DNA of 64,000 nt from Bradyrhizobium ontarionense. GTDB lineage: Bacteria > Pseudomonadota > Alphaproteobacteria > Rhizobiales > Xanthobacteraceae. The notes under the pieces are model-generated. The model made no database searches. It had not been told where the DNA came from and worked only from the letters and a program-made list of their open reading frames with translations. Positions 31,736 to 40,300 of the stretch are shown here, one piece after another. Made by a program: the position numbers and the translations under genes. The stretch spans positions 5,146,001 to 5,210,000 of the forward strand of contig NZ_CP088156.1 of the NCBI RefSeq assembly GCF_021088345.1. Reading direction: 5' to 3'. Position 1 is the stretch's first letter. The number at the start of each line of letters is the position of its first letter.

Positions 31736-32784
31736 GCGGCGTGCCTCAATGAGACGCAGCTGGCGGTGAAGCCCGGTCCGAGCGCAGTGAGCACCGAGCG
31801 CGGCGGCAGCCCGCGCGCGCGGGCGCGCTCCAGCACGAACAACACCGTCGGCGCGGACATATTGCCGTAGTCGGCGATGATCTCGCGCTCGTGATCCAGC
31901 GTGCCCTGGCCGAGCGACAGCGCGCGCTCCAGCGCCGTGATCACCTTGGCGCCGCCGGGATGGCAGACGAAGCGGTCGACGTCGCCAGGCGTGAGCTTCA
32001 TGCGATCCAGGATCTCGTTGACCGCAGGCCCCATGTTCTCGGTGACAAAGTCCGGGATCGTGCGCTGGAAGATGACGCCAAAGCCTTCCGGATCGACGCT
32101 CCAGCCCATGATGTCGAGCGTGTCAGGCCACAGCTTCTCGCCGGTCGCCTCGACGCGCGTCGCACCGCCGTCGCCGGCGCGCAGGATCGCCGCGGCGGCG
32201 CCGTCACCAAACAGGCTGAGCGCGACGATGTTGGCCTTGCTCAGCTCGTCATGGCGTACGGCGAGCGTGCACAGCTCGAAGGTCACCATCAGCACGTTGG
32301 TGCCGGGCCGCGCCTGAGCCAGCCGCGCGGCGATCGACAGCCCCGAGACGCCGCCGGCGCAGCCGAGCCCGAACACGGGGACGCGCGACACGTCGGAGCG
32401 GAAGCCCATGCGGCCGGCGACACGCGCCTCCAGGGTCGGGGTCGCGATGCCGGTCGAGCTGACGGTGACGATGGTGTCGATGTCGGAGGCGGCGAGATCG
32501 GCCTGCGCCAGCGCCTTGTTGGCGGCATCAAGAAACAGCGCCTCCGCGCCTTCCAGATAGGCCTCGGTGCGCTCGGGCCAGCCGCGCCGTTCCATATACC
32601 ATTCGATCGGCTTCACGCCGTAGCGCTGGCGGATGCCGGTGTTGGCGAACAGGCTCGCCATCGTGTCGAATTGCGGAAAGCGCGGTGACAGCACGACGCG
32701 CGCTGCTTCCATCACCTCGTTCTGGCGAAACTGATGAGGTGGCACCGAGGTCGCGAGCGACACAAGCGCGGCGGCATTGTCCAT
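31732..32784 (-). CDS. Type III polyketide synthase (chalcone synthase-like)
   Basis: A homodimeric thiolase-fold enzyme that extends an acyl-CoA with malonyl-CoA. It is 350 residues from ATG 32784, the normal family length; upstream in-frame starts at 32838/32841 add an unlike tail. The catalytic Cys is in FGLGCAGGVSG (Cys142), with His in FVCHPGGAKV and Asn in ADYGNMSAPT completing the triad. Product class (alkylpyrone, alkylresorcinol or other) cannot be read from sequence, but operon partners (ICMT-like methyltransferase and exporter) point to a methylated, exported lipid-like polyketide. Confidence 0.93.
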   Translation of the reverse strand: MDNAAALVSLATSVPPHQFRQNEVMEAARVVLSPRFPQFDTMASLFANTGIRQRYGVKPIEWYMERRGWPERTEAYLEGAEALFLDAANKALAQADLAASDIDTIVTVSSTGIATPTLEARVAGRMGFRSDVSRVPVFGLGCAGGVSGLSIAARLAQARPGTNVLMVTFELCTLAVRHDELSKANIVALSLFGDGAAAAILRAGDGGATRVEATGEKLWPDTLDIMGWSVDPEGFGVIFQRTIPDFVTENMGPAVNEILDRMKLTPGDVDRFVCHPGGAKVITALERALSLGQGTLDHEREIIADYGNMSAPTVLFVLERARARGLPPRSVLTALGPGFTASCVSLRHAA

Positions 32785-32993
32785 ACGGCTGATCCTTCCA
32801 ATTCCCGGCGCGGAAAGGTCCGAGAACGTGGGAATCATCACGCGCTACTCACATCGCCCCGGATTACGCGGGTCATCTTATGTCGAATGCGGGCGGCGAT
32901 GTGGCTCGGCCATGGTGAGACGGCGTCGCGGCGTGACACAATAGTGACTGTCAAACGCGCTCTCAGGCGAAACCGTTCGTCACGCACAACGTA

Positions 32994-33887
32994 TCAGGCC
33001 GTCTTCTCGGGCCAGCGGCAGAGATCCTTGATCAGGCAGAACTCGCAGCGCGGCTTGCGCGCGAGGCAGGTGTAGCGGCCATGCAGGATCAACCAGTGAT
33101 GGGCATGCAGCATGAACTCCGCCGGGATCACCTTCTCGAGCCCAAGCTCGACCTCCAGCGGCGTCTTGCCCGGCGCCAACCCCGTGCGGTTGCCGACGCG
33201 GAACACGTGGGTGTCGACCGCCATCGTGTGCTCGCCGAACGCCATGTTGAGCACGACGTTCGCGGTCTTGCGGCCGGCGCCGGGCAGCGACTCCAGCTCA
33301 GCGCGGGTGCGCGGCACCTCGCCGCCGAACTCGGCGATCAGCTTCTCGGACAGCGCGATCACGTTCCTGGCCTTGGTGCGGTACAGCCCGATGGTCTTGA
33401 TGTACTCGCGGAGTTTTTCCTCACCGAGCGCGATCATCTTCTGCGGGGTGTCGGCGACGGCGAACAGCGGCCGCGTCGCCCGGTTGACGCCGGCGTCGGT
33501 CGCCTGTGCCGACAGCACCACCGCGACCAGCAAGGTGTAGGGATTGAGGTGCTCCAGCTCGCCCTTCGGCTCCGGATTGGCGTTGGCGAACCGGCTGAAG
33601 GCGTCGCGGATCTCGGCCGGCGTCCAGGGCTTCGCCGCCTTCAACACTGTCTTGACCGGCCTGGCGGACGAGGCCGTCGGCTTTGCGGTCTTCGTCTTTG
33701 CAGTCTTCGTCTTGGCGGCCTTCGACGTGACGGTCTTCGACGTGACGGTCTTGGGTTTGGCAGAGCTGAGCTTGGCAGCCGTGACGGCCTTGTTCGACGC
33801 CTTTTTGGGCGCCGGCTTCGGAGCCGGTTTGGACGAAGCGCGAACCGGCGCAACCTTGGCGCGTTGGGGACGGGTGATTTTGGCCAT
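32994..33887 (-). CDS. nth: Endonuclease III with basic N-terminal extension
   Basis: A DNA glycosylase/AP-lyase that removes oxidised pyrimidines. 297 residues from ATG 33887. The catalytic core has helix-hairpin-helix LPGAGRKTANVVLN, with the catalytic Lys in the adjacent segment, and Asp in MAVDTHVFRVGNR; the [4Fe-4S] loop is CLARKPRCEFCLIKDLC. Before the core lies a tail of about 80 residues rich in Lys, Ala, Thr and Pro with short repeats (TVTSKTVTSK, AKTKTAKTKTAK), not part of E. coli Nth. It resembles histone-H1-like tails and may add non-specific DNA binding. Confidence 0.93.
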   Translation of the reverse strand: MAKITRPQRAKVAPVRASSKPAPKPAPKKASNKAVTAAKLSSAKPKTVTSKTVTSKAAKTKTAKTKTAKPTASSARPVKTVLKAAKPWTPAEIRDAFSRFANANPEPKGELEHLNPYTLLVAVVLSAQATDAGVNRATRPLFAVADTPQKMIALGEEKLREYIKTIGLYRTKARNVIALSEKLIAEFGGEVPRTRAELESLPGAGRKTANVVLNMAFGEHTMAVDTHVFRVGNRTGLAPGKTPLEVELGLEKVIPAEFMLHAHHWLILHGRYTCLARKPRCEFCLIKDLCRWPEKTA

Positions 33888-33909
33888 GATCCGGGTATAC
33901 TGAGGCCCC

Positions 33910-34443
33910 ATGATCCCAGGCAACGCTTTTGCGTCTCACAAGACCATTGCCGAGGCCGTTGACCCCGAGCTTTTCTCGGCCCGGCTGACACCGCACCGCT
34001 CGCTGAACCGGACCGGCTTCGTGGTGCTGATGGTCGCGGTCTGCGCCATCAGCTTCATCGGCGGCATCGCCTCGCTGATCATGGGCGCCTGGCCGGTGCT
34101 CGGCTTCTTCGGCCTCGATGCGCTGGCGATCTACTGGGCCTTCAAGGTCAACTTCCGCCGCGCCAGGGCCTATGAGGAGGTTTCGATCACGCTGACCGAG
34201 CTGCGCCTTCGTCGCGTCAGCCATCGCGGCCATGTCATGGAATGGCGCTTCAACCCGCTGTGGGTGAAGCTCGACCAGGTCAGCCACGAGGAGTTCGGCG
34301 TCGAGAACCTCTATCTGGTCGCGCGCGGCCAGCGCGTGGCGATCGCCAGCTTCCTCGGCCCCGACGAAAAGGCCAGCTTCGCCAAGGCCCTGATGGCCGG
34401 CCTGCAGGCCGCCAGGCGGGGGCCAGCGTACAATCCGATGTAG
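33910..34443 (+). CDS. DUF2244 membrane protein
   Basis: 177 residues. DUF2244 pattern: ARLTPHRSLNRTGFVVLM, two transmembrane helices (about residues 37-80), then FKVNFRRARAYEEVSITLTE and a soluble C-terminal part. The family is frequent beside nth in alphaproteobacteria; its function is unknown. It is divergent from nth, with only 22 bases between their starts, so the promoters must lie within each other's 5' ends. Confidence 0.87.
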   Translation: MIPGNAFASHKTIAEAVDPELFSARLTPHRSLNRTGFVVLMVAVCAISFIGGIASLIMGAWPVLGFFGLDALAIYWAFKVNFRRARAYEEVSITLTELRLRRVSHRGHVMEWRFNPLWVKLDQVSHEEFGVENLYLVARGQRVAIASFLGPDEKASFAKALMAGLQAARRGPAYNPM

Positions 34444-34812
34444 GGCGCGAGCGGCTCCGTTGGATCCGAGCTGCCACCCCGACGGCAGCGCGCTCCCTCG
34501 CCCCGTTCTTACGGGGCCGCGACGAGCTTCGCTCGCGCTGAGAGGGTTGGGGTGAGGGGCAGCCGCACGGGTGGTGCATACCGTTAGACCTGTACTCCCT
34601 CACCCGGATTGCATCTTCGATGCAATCCGACCTCTCAGCGCGAGCGAAGCTCGTCGCGCCCCCGCATCCGCCTTCGCTCTTCGAACTACGGCGGACGAGA
34701 GCGGGGAGAGGTGCACCGAGCGCGCCGCGCCAGAAGGGCTCATCAGTTCCCCTGTAGCCGTCCGCTCGGAAATCGGGTGGAGTGGGCGCCCCGTCCGCCC
34801 TACATCCAGACC
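34444..34812. repeat. Intergenic region with nested perfect inverted repeats
   Basis: No gene. A perfect 27-bp inverted repeat (34519-34545 with 34631-34657) encloses GGGTGAGGG 34550-34558 with CCCTCACCC 34597-34605 and a perfect 10-bp hairpin, 3-nt loop, at 34606-34628. The whole could fold as one branched structure. It lies between DUF2244 and the alkyltransferase gene, whose promoter must lie to its right. Confidence 0.8.
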
Positions 34813-35712
34813 ATGATGACCCTCGCCATTCATGATTCCGCCCTGGCCAAGCCAGGCCCGCAACAATCGGCCGCGCTGCGCGACTATGATTCGGTGCGCC
34901 GCGCGATCGCCTACATCTCCGAACATTGGCGCCGGCAGCCGGCCATCGAGGACATGGCGGATGCCGCCAGCGTCACGCCGGACGAGCTGCATCATCTGTT
35001 CCGGCGATGGGCCGGGCTGACGCCGAAGGCGTTCATGCAGGCGCTGACGCTCGATCACGCCAAAGGCCTGCTGAAGGACTCGGCCTCCGTGCTCGACGCC
35101 GCGCTCGATTCCGGCCTGTCAGGCCCCGGCCGGCTGCACGACCTGTTCGTCACCCACGAGGCGATGTCGCCCGGCGAGTGGAAGACCGGCGGCGCCGGCA
35201 CCACGCTGCGCTATGGCTTCCATCCCTGCCCGTTCGGCTTGGCCTTGGTCATGGCCACCCCCCGCGGCCTCGCCGGCCTCGCCTTCGCCGATCCCGGCGA
35301 GGAGGCCTCCGCGCTCGCCGACATGAAGAGCCGCTGGCCGCGCGCCACCTACGTCGAGGACGTCCCCGGCACGTCAGCGCTGGCGCAACGCATCTTCGAC
35401 AAGGGTCTGTGGCGCCCCGACCAGCCGCTGCGCGTCGTCCTGATCGGCACCGATTTCGAGGTCCGCGTCTGGGAGACCCTGCTCAAGATCCCGATGGGCC
35501 GCGCCGTCTGCTACTCGGACATCGCGACAAGGCTGGAGTCACCGAAGGCCTCGCGCGCAGTCGGCGCAGCCGTCGGCAAGAACCCGATCTCCTTCGTGGT
35601 CCCGTGCCATCGGGCGCTCGGCAAGAGCGGCGCGTTGACGGGCTACCACTGGGGCCTGACGCGCAAGCAGGCGATGCTCGGCTGGGAGGCCGGGCAGGTG
35701 GGGATTGGGTAG
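34813..35712 (+). CDS. HTH (AraC-like) and O6-alkylguanine-DNA alkyltransferase fusion
   Basis: 299 residues. The N-terminal part is an AraC-type helix-turn-helix (RAIAYISEHWRRQPAIEDMA, HHLFRRWAGLTPKAFMQALT). The C-terminal part is methylguanine-DNA methyltransferase, with the acceptor Cys in VVPCHRALG and preceding RAVGAAVGKNPISF. It is like E. coli Ada but lacks the N-terminal zinc-cysteine methylphosphotriester domain, so it probably repairs O6-methylguanine and may regulate without the Ada switch. Adjacent ATGs at 34813/34816 are the sensible starts; an upstream in-frame ATG at 34609 lies in the palindromic region. Confidence 0.92.
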   Translation: MMTLAIHDSALAKPGPQQSAALRDYDSVRRAIAYISEHWRRQPAIEDMADAASVTPDELHHLFRRWAGLTPKAFMQALTLDHAKGLLKDSASVLDAALDSGLSGPGRLHDLFVTHEAMSPGEWKTGGAGTTLRYGFHPCPFGLALVMATPRGLAGLAFADPGEEASALADMKSRWPRATYVEDVPGTSALAQRIFDKGLWRPDQPLRVVLIGTDFEVRVWETLLKIPMGRAVCYSDIATRLESPKASRAVGAAVGKNPISFVVPCHRALGKSGALTGYHWGLTRKQAMLGWEAGQVGIG

Positions 35713-35805
35713 GAAGGGAGAGATAGTTCGCGATTGACCGATCCACCCCCCAAAACGTTTCCCCATAGCCGCATTGCGCGCTGCCCAGAATGGCGAAGGA
35801 GAGAC

Positions 35806-36750
35806 CTAGCGATTGCCGCGTGGGCCCGTCGCCGATCTGGCGTTAGCTTTGCTCGCGGCGGTGACAGGGCGATCGGCGAGTTGCCCTGATGAAGCGCGCC
35901 TGACGAGCTTGGCTTCTGCGGATTCGATCAGCATCGTAATGTCGGCGATCTCCCAACGGCGGTCGGCGATACCAGCGGCCATAGCTGGAGTGATGCTTAG
36001 TGCCTTATGGATGCGAACGAAGTTGTAATACATGACGTGCAACGCAACCGCGTTTGCGTGGTCTTGGATTTTCTTGGAGAGGGCGTTGGTCAGGACGGTC
36101 GAGCGGCGCAGATGCATCGGCATAGCCGGGTTCTCCTGCTCAACCGCACTGGTTGAGACATCCGCTTCGTCGAGACTTGCGTCCTCGCGGCACCTTCGGG
36201 TGCCATTATAGGCGACGGGGCTGTAGCGAACGTCTGTTCCTTTTCCGCTCTGCGAGCCATGCAGCTTCAAAAGCAGCGCATCATCGATATCGTAGCCAGA
36301 TCGCCCCTCCTCAGCTTGGAGATACGCCCGATGCCCGTCGCTTGTCAGTTTCGCGCGGTTTGCCAGTCGCGACATCAGATCGTCCAGGAACCAAGCTGAA
36401 TGCTCAGCGTCGCGAGCGCCGACGAGAAACGACACGATCAATTTGCTGTCGGCCTCGATGGCAGTCCAAGTCCATGTATCGCCAACGCCTTTAGGAGCAC
36501 CCTGAACGGCCTCGACGCTCTTCTGCTCGAGAGATGTGAACGACCAAGTTTCATCGATCTGGACCCGCACCGCCCTCACGTTGCGAACATTGGCATCGTG
36601 GTAGTCTGAGCAGACGTTCCCAGCATCCAGCAGCAACTTCGCCACTGTGTTCTTGCTGGCACCAGCGACGCGCGTGACAGCGCGAATGCTCAGGCCTTCG
36701 CAGAGAAGGTCGAGGATGCGAGCGCGCTCTTCGACGGTCAGCTTATTCAT
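35806..36750 (-). mobile_element. IS1-like DDE transposase
   Basis: 314 residues in one intact frame. The N-terminal helix-turn-helix MNKLTVEERARILDLLCEGL...AVTRVAGASKNTVAKLL is followed by a DDE domain: VQIDETWSF (Asp66), LTSDGHRAYL (near 137), AVEQENPAMPMHLRR with the likely Glu, and a tail HKALSITPAMAAGI. This matches proteins usually annotated as IS1-family transposases, although a single frame without the InsA/InsB frameshift differs from classical IS1. No terminal inverted repeats or target duplication could be seen in the flanks, so mobility is uncertain. It borders the toxin-antitoxin genes. Confidence 0.78.
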
Positions 36751-36858
36751 GCATTCCCGTACGTCTCAATGACAATCAAGTCAAGCATAAGAGTCAGTTT
36801 GGTGATATAACTCAATTTAGATTTGCCGAAGCAGCTGCGAATATGCTATCGGCCTCAA

Positions 36859-37155
36859 ATGAGGATCGTGTTCGCCGATGACGAACTGGCTTTGATCGAG
36901 ACGGACCAAGCAGGGACAACCCGGCTGGAGGTCGCCGTGATCAAATCGGCTCGGCGGAAGTTCACCGTCCTCCGGGCGGCGATCGATGATCGTTCACTTC
37001 GGAACTGGAAGAGTCTGCACTACCAAGAATTGGGGGGAGATCGTGGAGGTCAGCGGTCAATTCGGCTGAACGACCAATATCGACTGGTCTTTCAGTTGGA
37101 TGAGAAGACCGAGCCGCAGACTGTCACGATTCTGGAGATCGAGGATTACCACTGA
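36859..37155 (+). CDS. higB: HigB-like RelE-superfamily toxin
   Basis: 98 residues from ATG 36859 (MRIVFADDELALIETD); the ATG at 36823 is in frame but less like the family. RelE/HigB features: LRNWKSLHYQELGG, GQRSIRLNDQYRLVFQL and the terminal IEDYH typical of the plasmid-maintenance killer group. HigB toxins cut mRNA on the ribosome. The stop overlaps the antitoxin start (TGATG), so translation is coupled, toxin first, as in higBA. Confidence 0.9.
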   Translation: MRIVFADDELALIETDQAGTTRLEVAVIKSARRKFTVLRAAIDDRSLRNWKSLHYQELGGDRGGQRSIRLNDQYRLVFQLDEKTEPQTVTILEIEDYH

Positions 37156-38309
37156 TGGCCTACTCCACACCGCCGCCGGTCGATCATCCTGGCACATTCA
37201 TCGAGGAGGAGCTTGAGTCCCGCCGTTGGACTCAGGCCGATTTAGCTTACATCCTCAGTTGGGACGCGAGCCAGCTTAACAAGCTGATCAAGGGGGGAAC
37301 ATCGATCACGCCAGATACCGCGGTCGCGCTTGGCGATGCGTTCGCCATGCCCGCTGAGTTCTTCATGAACCTGCAAAAGATGTACGATCTTCAGAAGGCC
37401 AGGAAGGCTGATCCGGGCGTCAAAACACGCGCCACTTGGGTCTCGATCTTTCCTGTTCGAGAGATGATCAAGCGCGGCTGGCTGGCAGAGACAGAGGCGG
37501 ACCTTCTCGATCTTCAGATGATGCGGTTTTTCGATGCTAACCGCATCGAGGATATCCCGCTCATAGGTTGCGAAGCAGTTGCGCACGCAGCCAAGAAGAC
37601 GGGTTACGACGAAATCACAGGGACGCAACTCGTTTGGTTACATCGTGTTCGGAGAATCGCCGCAGCCGCAACGGCGCCCAATTACGATCGCACAAAATTG
37701 GTGGAGGCACTGCCGGACATCAGAGCGCACATGCTCGACTCCGAGGACTTCGGAGAAATTCCGAACCTTCTTTGGCATTGCGGTGTTCGAGTAGTCTTCG
37801 TTCAGCAATTGCCTGGATCTAAAATCGATGGCGTTTGCACTTGGCTTGACGACCAGCCGGTGATCGGCTTGAGCTTGCGTTTGGATCGACCAGACAACCT
37901 TTGCTTTGTGCTTCGGCATGAAATCGAACATGTCCTGCAAGAGGATGGAAAAGCGACGATCTATTCTCATGTGGATGTTTTCGATCCTGACAGGGATGAG
38001 GCCGGCCTGCCCGATGAGGAACGCCGTGCCGATATTGCTGCCGCAGAATTTTTGATACCGCAGGAGAAGTTGACGTCGTTTATGCTCCGGAAGGGCAAGT
38101 GGATTTCCGAGACGGACGTTCTTGCTTTTTCTGCCCGACATAACATTCACCCTTCTGTTGTTATTGGGCAGATTCAGAATCGCCGCCACAGGGCTGGCGA
38201 CACAAGAGCCTTCGCGTTTCTGCGACGTTACCTGACCAAAGTTCATGAGCATTTCATGTCATGGCCTCTCCGCGATGGCTGGGACACGGTTGCAGAAATC
38301 GGGCTATAG
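37155..38309 (+). CDS. HigA-type antitoxin fused to ImmA/IrrE metalloprotease domain
   Basis: 384 residues. Residues about 1-75 are a HigA-like HTH (DHPGTFIEEELESRRWTQAD, LSWDASQLNKLIKG). The rest matches ImmA/IrrE peptidases, with the zinc motif HEIEHVLQED at residues 255-259 and a downstream EERRADIAAAEFLIP supplying the third ligand. In ImmA/IrrE systems the protease cleaves a repressor on signal. Fusion to an antitoxin suggests one polypeptide both neutralises HigB and responds to a stimulus. It is coupled to higB by overlap and followed after 6 bases by an unknown gene. Confidence 0.9.
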   Translation: MAYSTPPPVDHPGTFIEEELESRRWTQADLAYILSWDASQLNKLIKGGTSITPDTAVALGDAFAMPAEFFMNLQKMYDLQKARKADPGVKTRATWVSIFPVREMIKRGWLAETEADLLDLQMMRFFDANRIEDIPLIGCEAVAHAAKKTGYDEITGTQLVWLHRVRRIAAAATAPNYDRTKLVEALPDIRAHMLDSEDFGEIPNLLWHCGVRVVFVQQLPGSKIDGVCTWLDDQPVIGLSLRLDRPDNLCFVLRHEIEHVLQEDGKATIYSHVDVFDPDRDEAGLPDEERRADIAAAEFLIPQEKLTSFMLRKGKWISETDVLAFSARHNIHPSVVIGQIQNRRHRAGDTRAFAFLRRYLTKVHEHFMSWPLRDGWDTVAEIGL

Positions 38310-38315
38310 GGGAGC

Positions 38316-38804
38316 ATGATGGCGAACTATAACGAACAGGTCGTTCGCTTATGGGACGAGTGGGAAGATCAGACGGGCGACGAGGCTAACGATCCTGACG
38401 ATTTCATCGATTGGGCGATCGCCAATAACCGCCTCTACACGCCGCTTGAGGACGTTCGCAAGATACACCGTCGCCGGCTTTCCGAGGCACTACGCCAAGT
38501 TCATCGTGTTAACGAGGAAGGCACGACTTATCGGGCCAAGCAGTGCGTGACGATTGCCGAGGAAGGGCGTCAAAGAACACTCGTCTTCGATGTCGACAAG
38601 AATGGAACGCCTCAGCTCCGGCGCAAAGCAGTCAGGCAACGTCGCGACGCCATCGTAAATGATGTATATCGCGCGATGTCGGATGTTGACCACATGAACT
38701 TCGCGTATCCGCATGATGAGATCCAGTTTGAGATGAACTTCACCGAGGACTACGAGGAGCGGAAGGCCTTGGAGCGGATGCAGCGCAAAAAGAACGTCAG
38801 TTAG
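38316..38804 (+). CDS. Unknown protein, third gene of the higB operon
   Basis: 162 residues, charged, mostly helical, no signal peptide or membrane segment. Recognisable stretches (DPDDFIDWAIANNRLYTP, VNDVYRAMSDVDHMNFAYP) do not match a family I know. It starts 6 bases after the HigA-ImmA stop and is lower in GC like that gene, so it is very likely in the same operon. It could be a substrate, partner or cargo of the protease fusion, but nothing shows which. Its end overlaps the convergent small gene by four bases. Confidence 0.8.
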   Translation: MMANYNEQVVRLWDEWEDQTGDEANDPDDFIDWAIANNRLYTPLEDVRKIHRRRLSEALRQVHRVNEEGTTYRAKQCVTIAEEGRQRTLVFDVDKNGTPQLRRKAVRQRRDAIVNDVYRAMSDVDHMNFAYPHDEIQFEMNFTEDYEERKALERMQRKKNVS

Positions 38805-39028
38805 CTCGGCTTCTTCCAACGCGCCCGAGCCGCCATACTTGCAATTTCCGACCTTTCAGCTGGCGTCAGCGCTTTGGCGCGAGCGGGGCCTCCCTTGACG
38901 CCCGCCTTTCGCGCCCGCCTGGCGGCCGCCGTCTCCTCGAATTTGCGCTCATCACCCACTGCAATGTCGATCATCAGCTTTGCGAGCTGGTTGGGATCGC
39001 GCGGGCGCTTGGTTATTTTTCCGATCAT
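38801..39028 (-). CDS. Small basic protein with GGPARA repeat motif
   Basis: 75 residues: RPRDPNQLAKLMIDIAVGDE, then EETAAARRARKAGVKGGPAR and AKALTPAERSEIASMAARAR ending RWKKPS. This organisation is common in small rhizobial proteins of unknown function, and the basic C-terminal half suggests nucleic-acid binding. ATG at 39028. It runs towards the higB operon and overlaps its last gene by four bases. Confidence 0.75.
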   Translation of the reverse strand: MIGKITKRPRDPNQLAKLMIDIAVGDERKFEETAAARRARKAGVKGGPARAKALTPAERSEIASMAARARWKKPS

Positions 39029-39516
39029 CTACGTTTTATGGCGCGGCTGCCGTTAGGTTGCCGGTTGATTTCAAAACTGACCCACTTCCCGCCCGCCTCC
39101 CGCGAGCGTCGGCGCTTCGACGGTGGAGTTTGGGGCAAGGCCGGCGCGTTGCGACGCAAAATCCATCTAGTCGCAATGCGAGATTTGCGAGGAAGGCGGA
39201 CATTTCATTTCTCGATACGATCAAACTAGTGGAATCTTCGCGCGGAAGCGAGCGCGTTGCGGCGGCTCCGCTAGACGGATTCGCCAGAGTCGGGTAACCT
39301 TGAAGGAAGAGTCGGGCTGCCCCCGGTGGCAAAGCGAGAGCAGCCCTTCTCCCGGCTCCGTTAAGGAGCCTTCCGACTCTCCCCGCCAAGGGAGAGGACG
39401 AGGTTGAGGTAGCGGGACTTGCACCCGCCGGGGACCTGGCTGGACAACCTTGCCCCCGCACTGTGCACCCCCAATCTTTTAAGGCCCAGACGATATCTCG
39501 TCTGGGCCTTTTCGTA
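39029..39516. other. Gene-free stretch with terminator
   Basis: No supported gene. It contains degenerate sequence that may be remnant mobile DNA, a purine/pyrimidine-rich patch around 39350-39420 and a terminator at 39481. Short open frames here show no protein-like character. Confidence 0.45.
39481..39512. terminator. Intrinsic terminator, probably bidirectional
   Basis: GGCCCAGACGA, a TATC loop, TCGTCTGGGCC then TTTT on the plus strand; A/T-rich flank on the other side as well. It ends transcription of the minus-strand gene starting at 39996 and anything entering from the left. Confidence 0.85.
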
Positions 39517-39996
39517 TCATGCCATAAGGTGACGCTCCGGGTGCGATGGGGAAAACAGTGTTGCATCGGACCTCGACTGCGCGATGTAGCGGTTGTCCGG
39601 CAGCTTCGAGATGCGACCTCCCGCGCCGCTAATGTTCATTAGCGTGAGGTGGAACGTTCGTCCGGTCGCCTCCCCTTCCAAGTAGCCTGCACGATCAACT
39701 TCAGCCCTGATCTGCTCTTTCGTCATCGGACCGATTGTGTGGAGCTTGGTGATGATGAACTCGGAAAGGGGCAACGCGGGATGCCGCGCGATGCTTGGCC
39801 CTGAAGACGTTGCACGAGCTTCCTCGATTTTAAGCAGCTGAAGTACCGCCTGCCGCTCGCGCTCCAAAGCATCTGCCTTCTGACGATACCCTGCTTGCAA
39901 GGCAATCATCTGATTTTCGTGCTCCTCGGTGGCCGCATTGAACGCAGTTTGAATAGCGGCAAGCCGTTCCCGGAGATCGTCTCGTATGTCGCGCAT
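39517..39996 (-). CDS. Unknown coiled-coil/winged-helix-like protein
   Basis: 159 residues. The ATG at 39996 has an ideal AGGAGG five bases upstream, which decides the start over a GTG at 40092. Residues 1-65 form a heptad-rich coiled coil (MRDIRDDLRERLAAIQTAF...ALERERQAVLQLLKIEEAR). The C-terminal part (SEFIITKLHTIGPMTKEQIR and GRISKLPDNRYIA) reads like a small winged helix. A DNA-binding role is possible. No family is recognised. Confidence 0.78.
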   Translation of the reverse strand: MRDIRDDLRERLAAIQTAFNAATEEHENQMIALQAGYRQKADALERERQAVLQLLKIEEARATSSGPSIARHPALPLSEFIITKLHTIGPMTKEQIRAEVDRAGYLEGEATGRTFHLTLMNISGAGGRISKLPDNRYIAQSRSDATLFSPSHPERHLMA

Positions 39997-40300
39997 AGCC
40001 GCCTCCTCAATGGATGTCCATTTAGCACCGATTCGGCCTACTACCTCCAAATGGGGCGACGCCAATGTGTGGATAACCCCAAACTTATCCACCGGCGCTT
40101 CTCGTCTCGGGCAGGGAGAGACCGGCTACAAGGTGAGTCCTGATGACGCGCTTTCGCCCGTCGCTCCGAACTGACGGAGGAGAGACCGCGCGGTCGTCGC
40201 CGATCCGCGCCGTCCTTCGGTTGCCGCGACTTCGGATTAAAATAAACGACTTGCGTTTTTGCCGAAATCGTGGTTGTATCCCCCCATCCCGCCTCGACGA

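Noticed and set aside
39060..39100. Possible IS end remnant (sequence reminiscent of transposon termini)
   Set aside because: Only a short impression of similarity, with no partner end or transposase fragment to support it.
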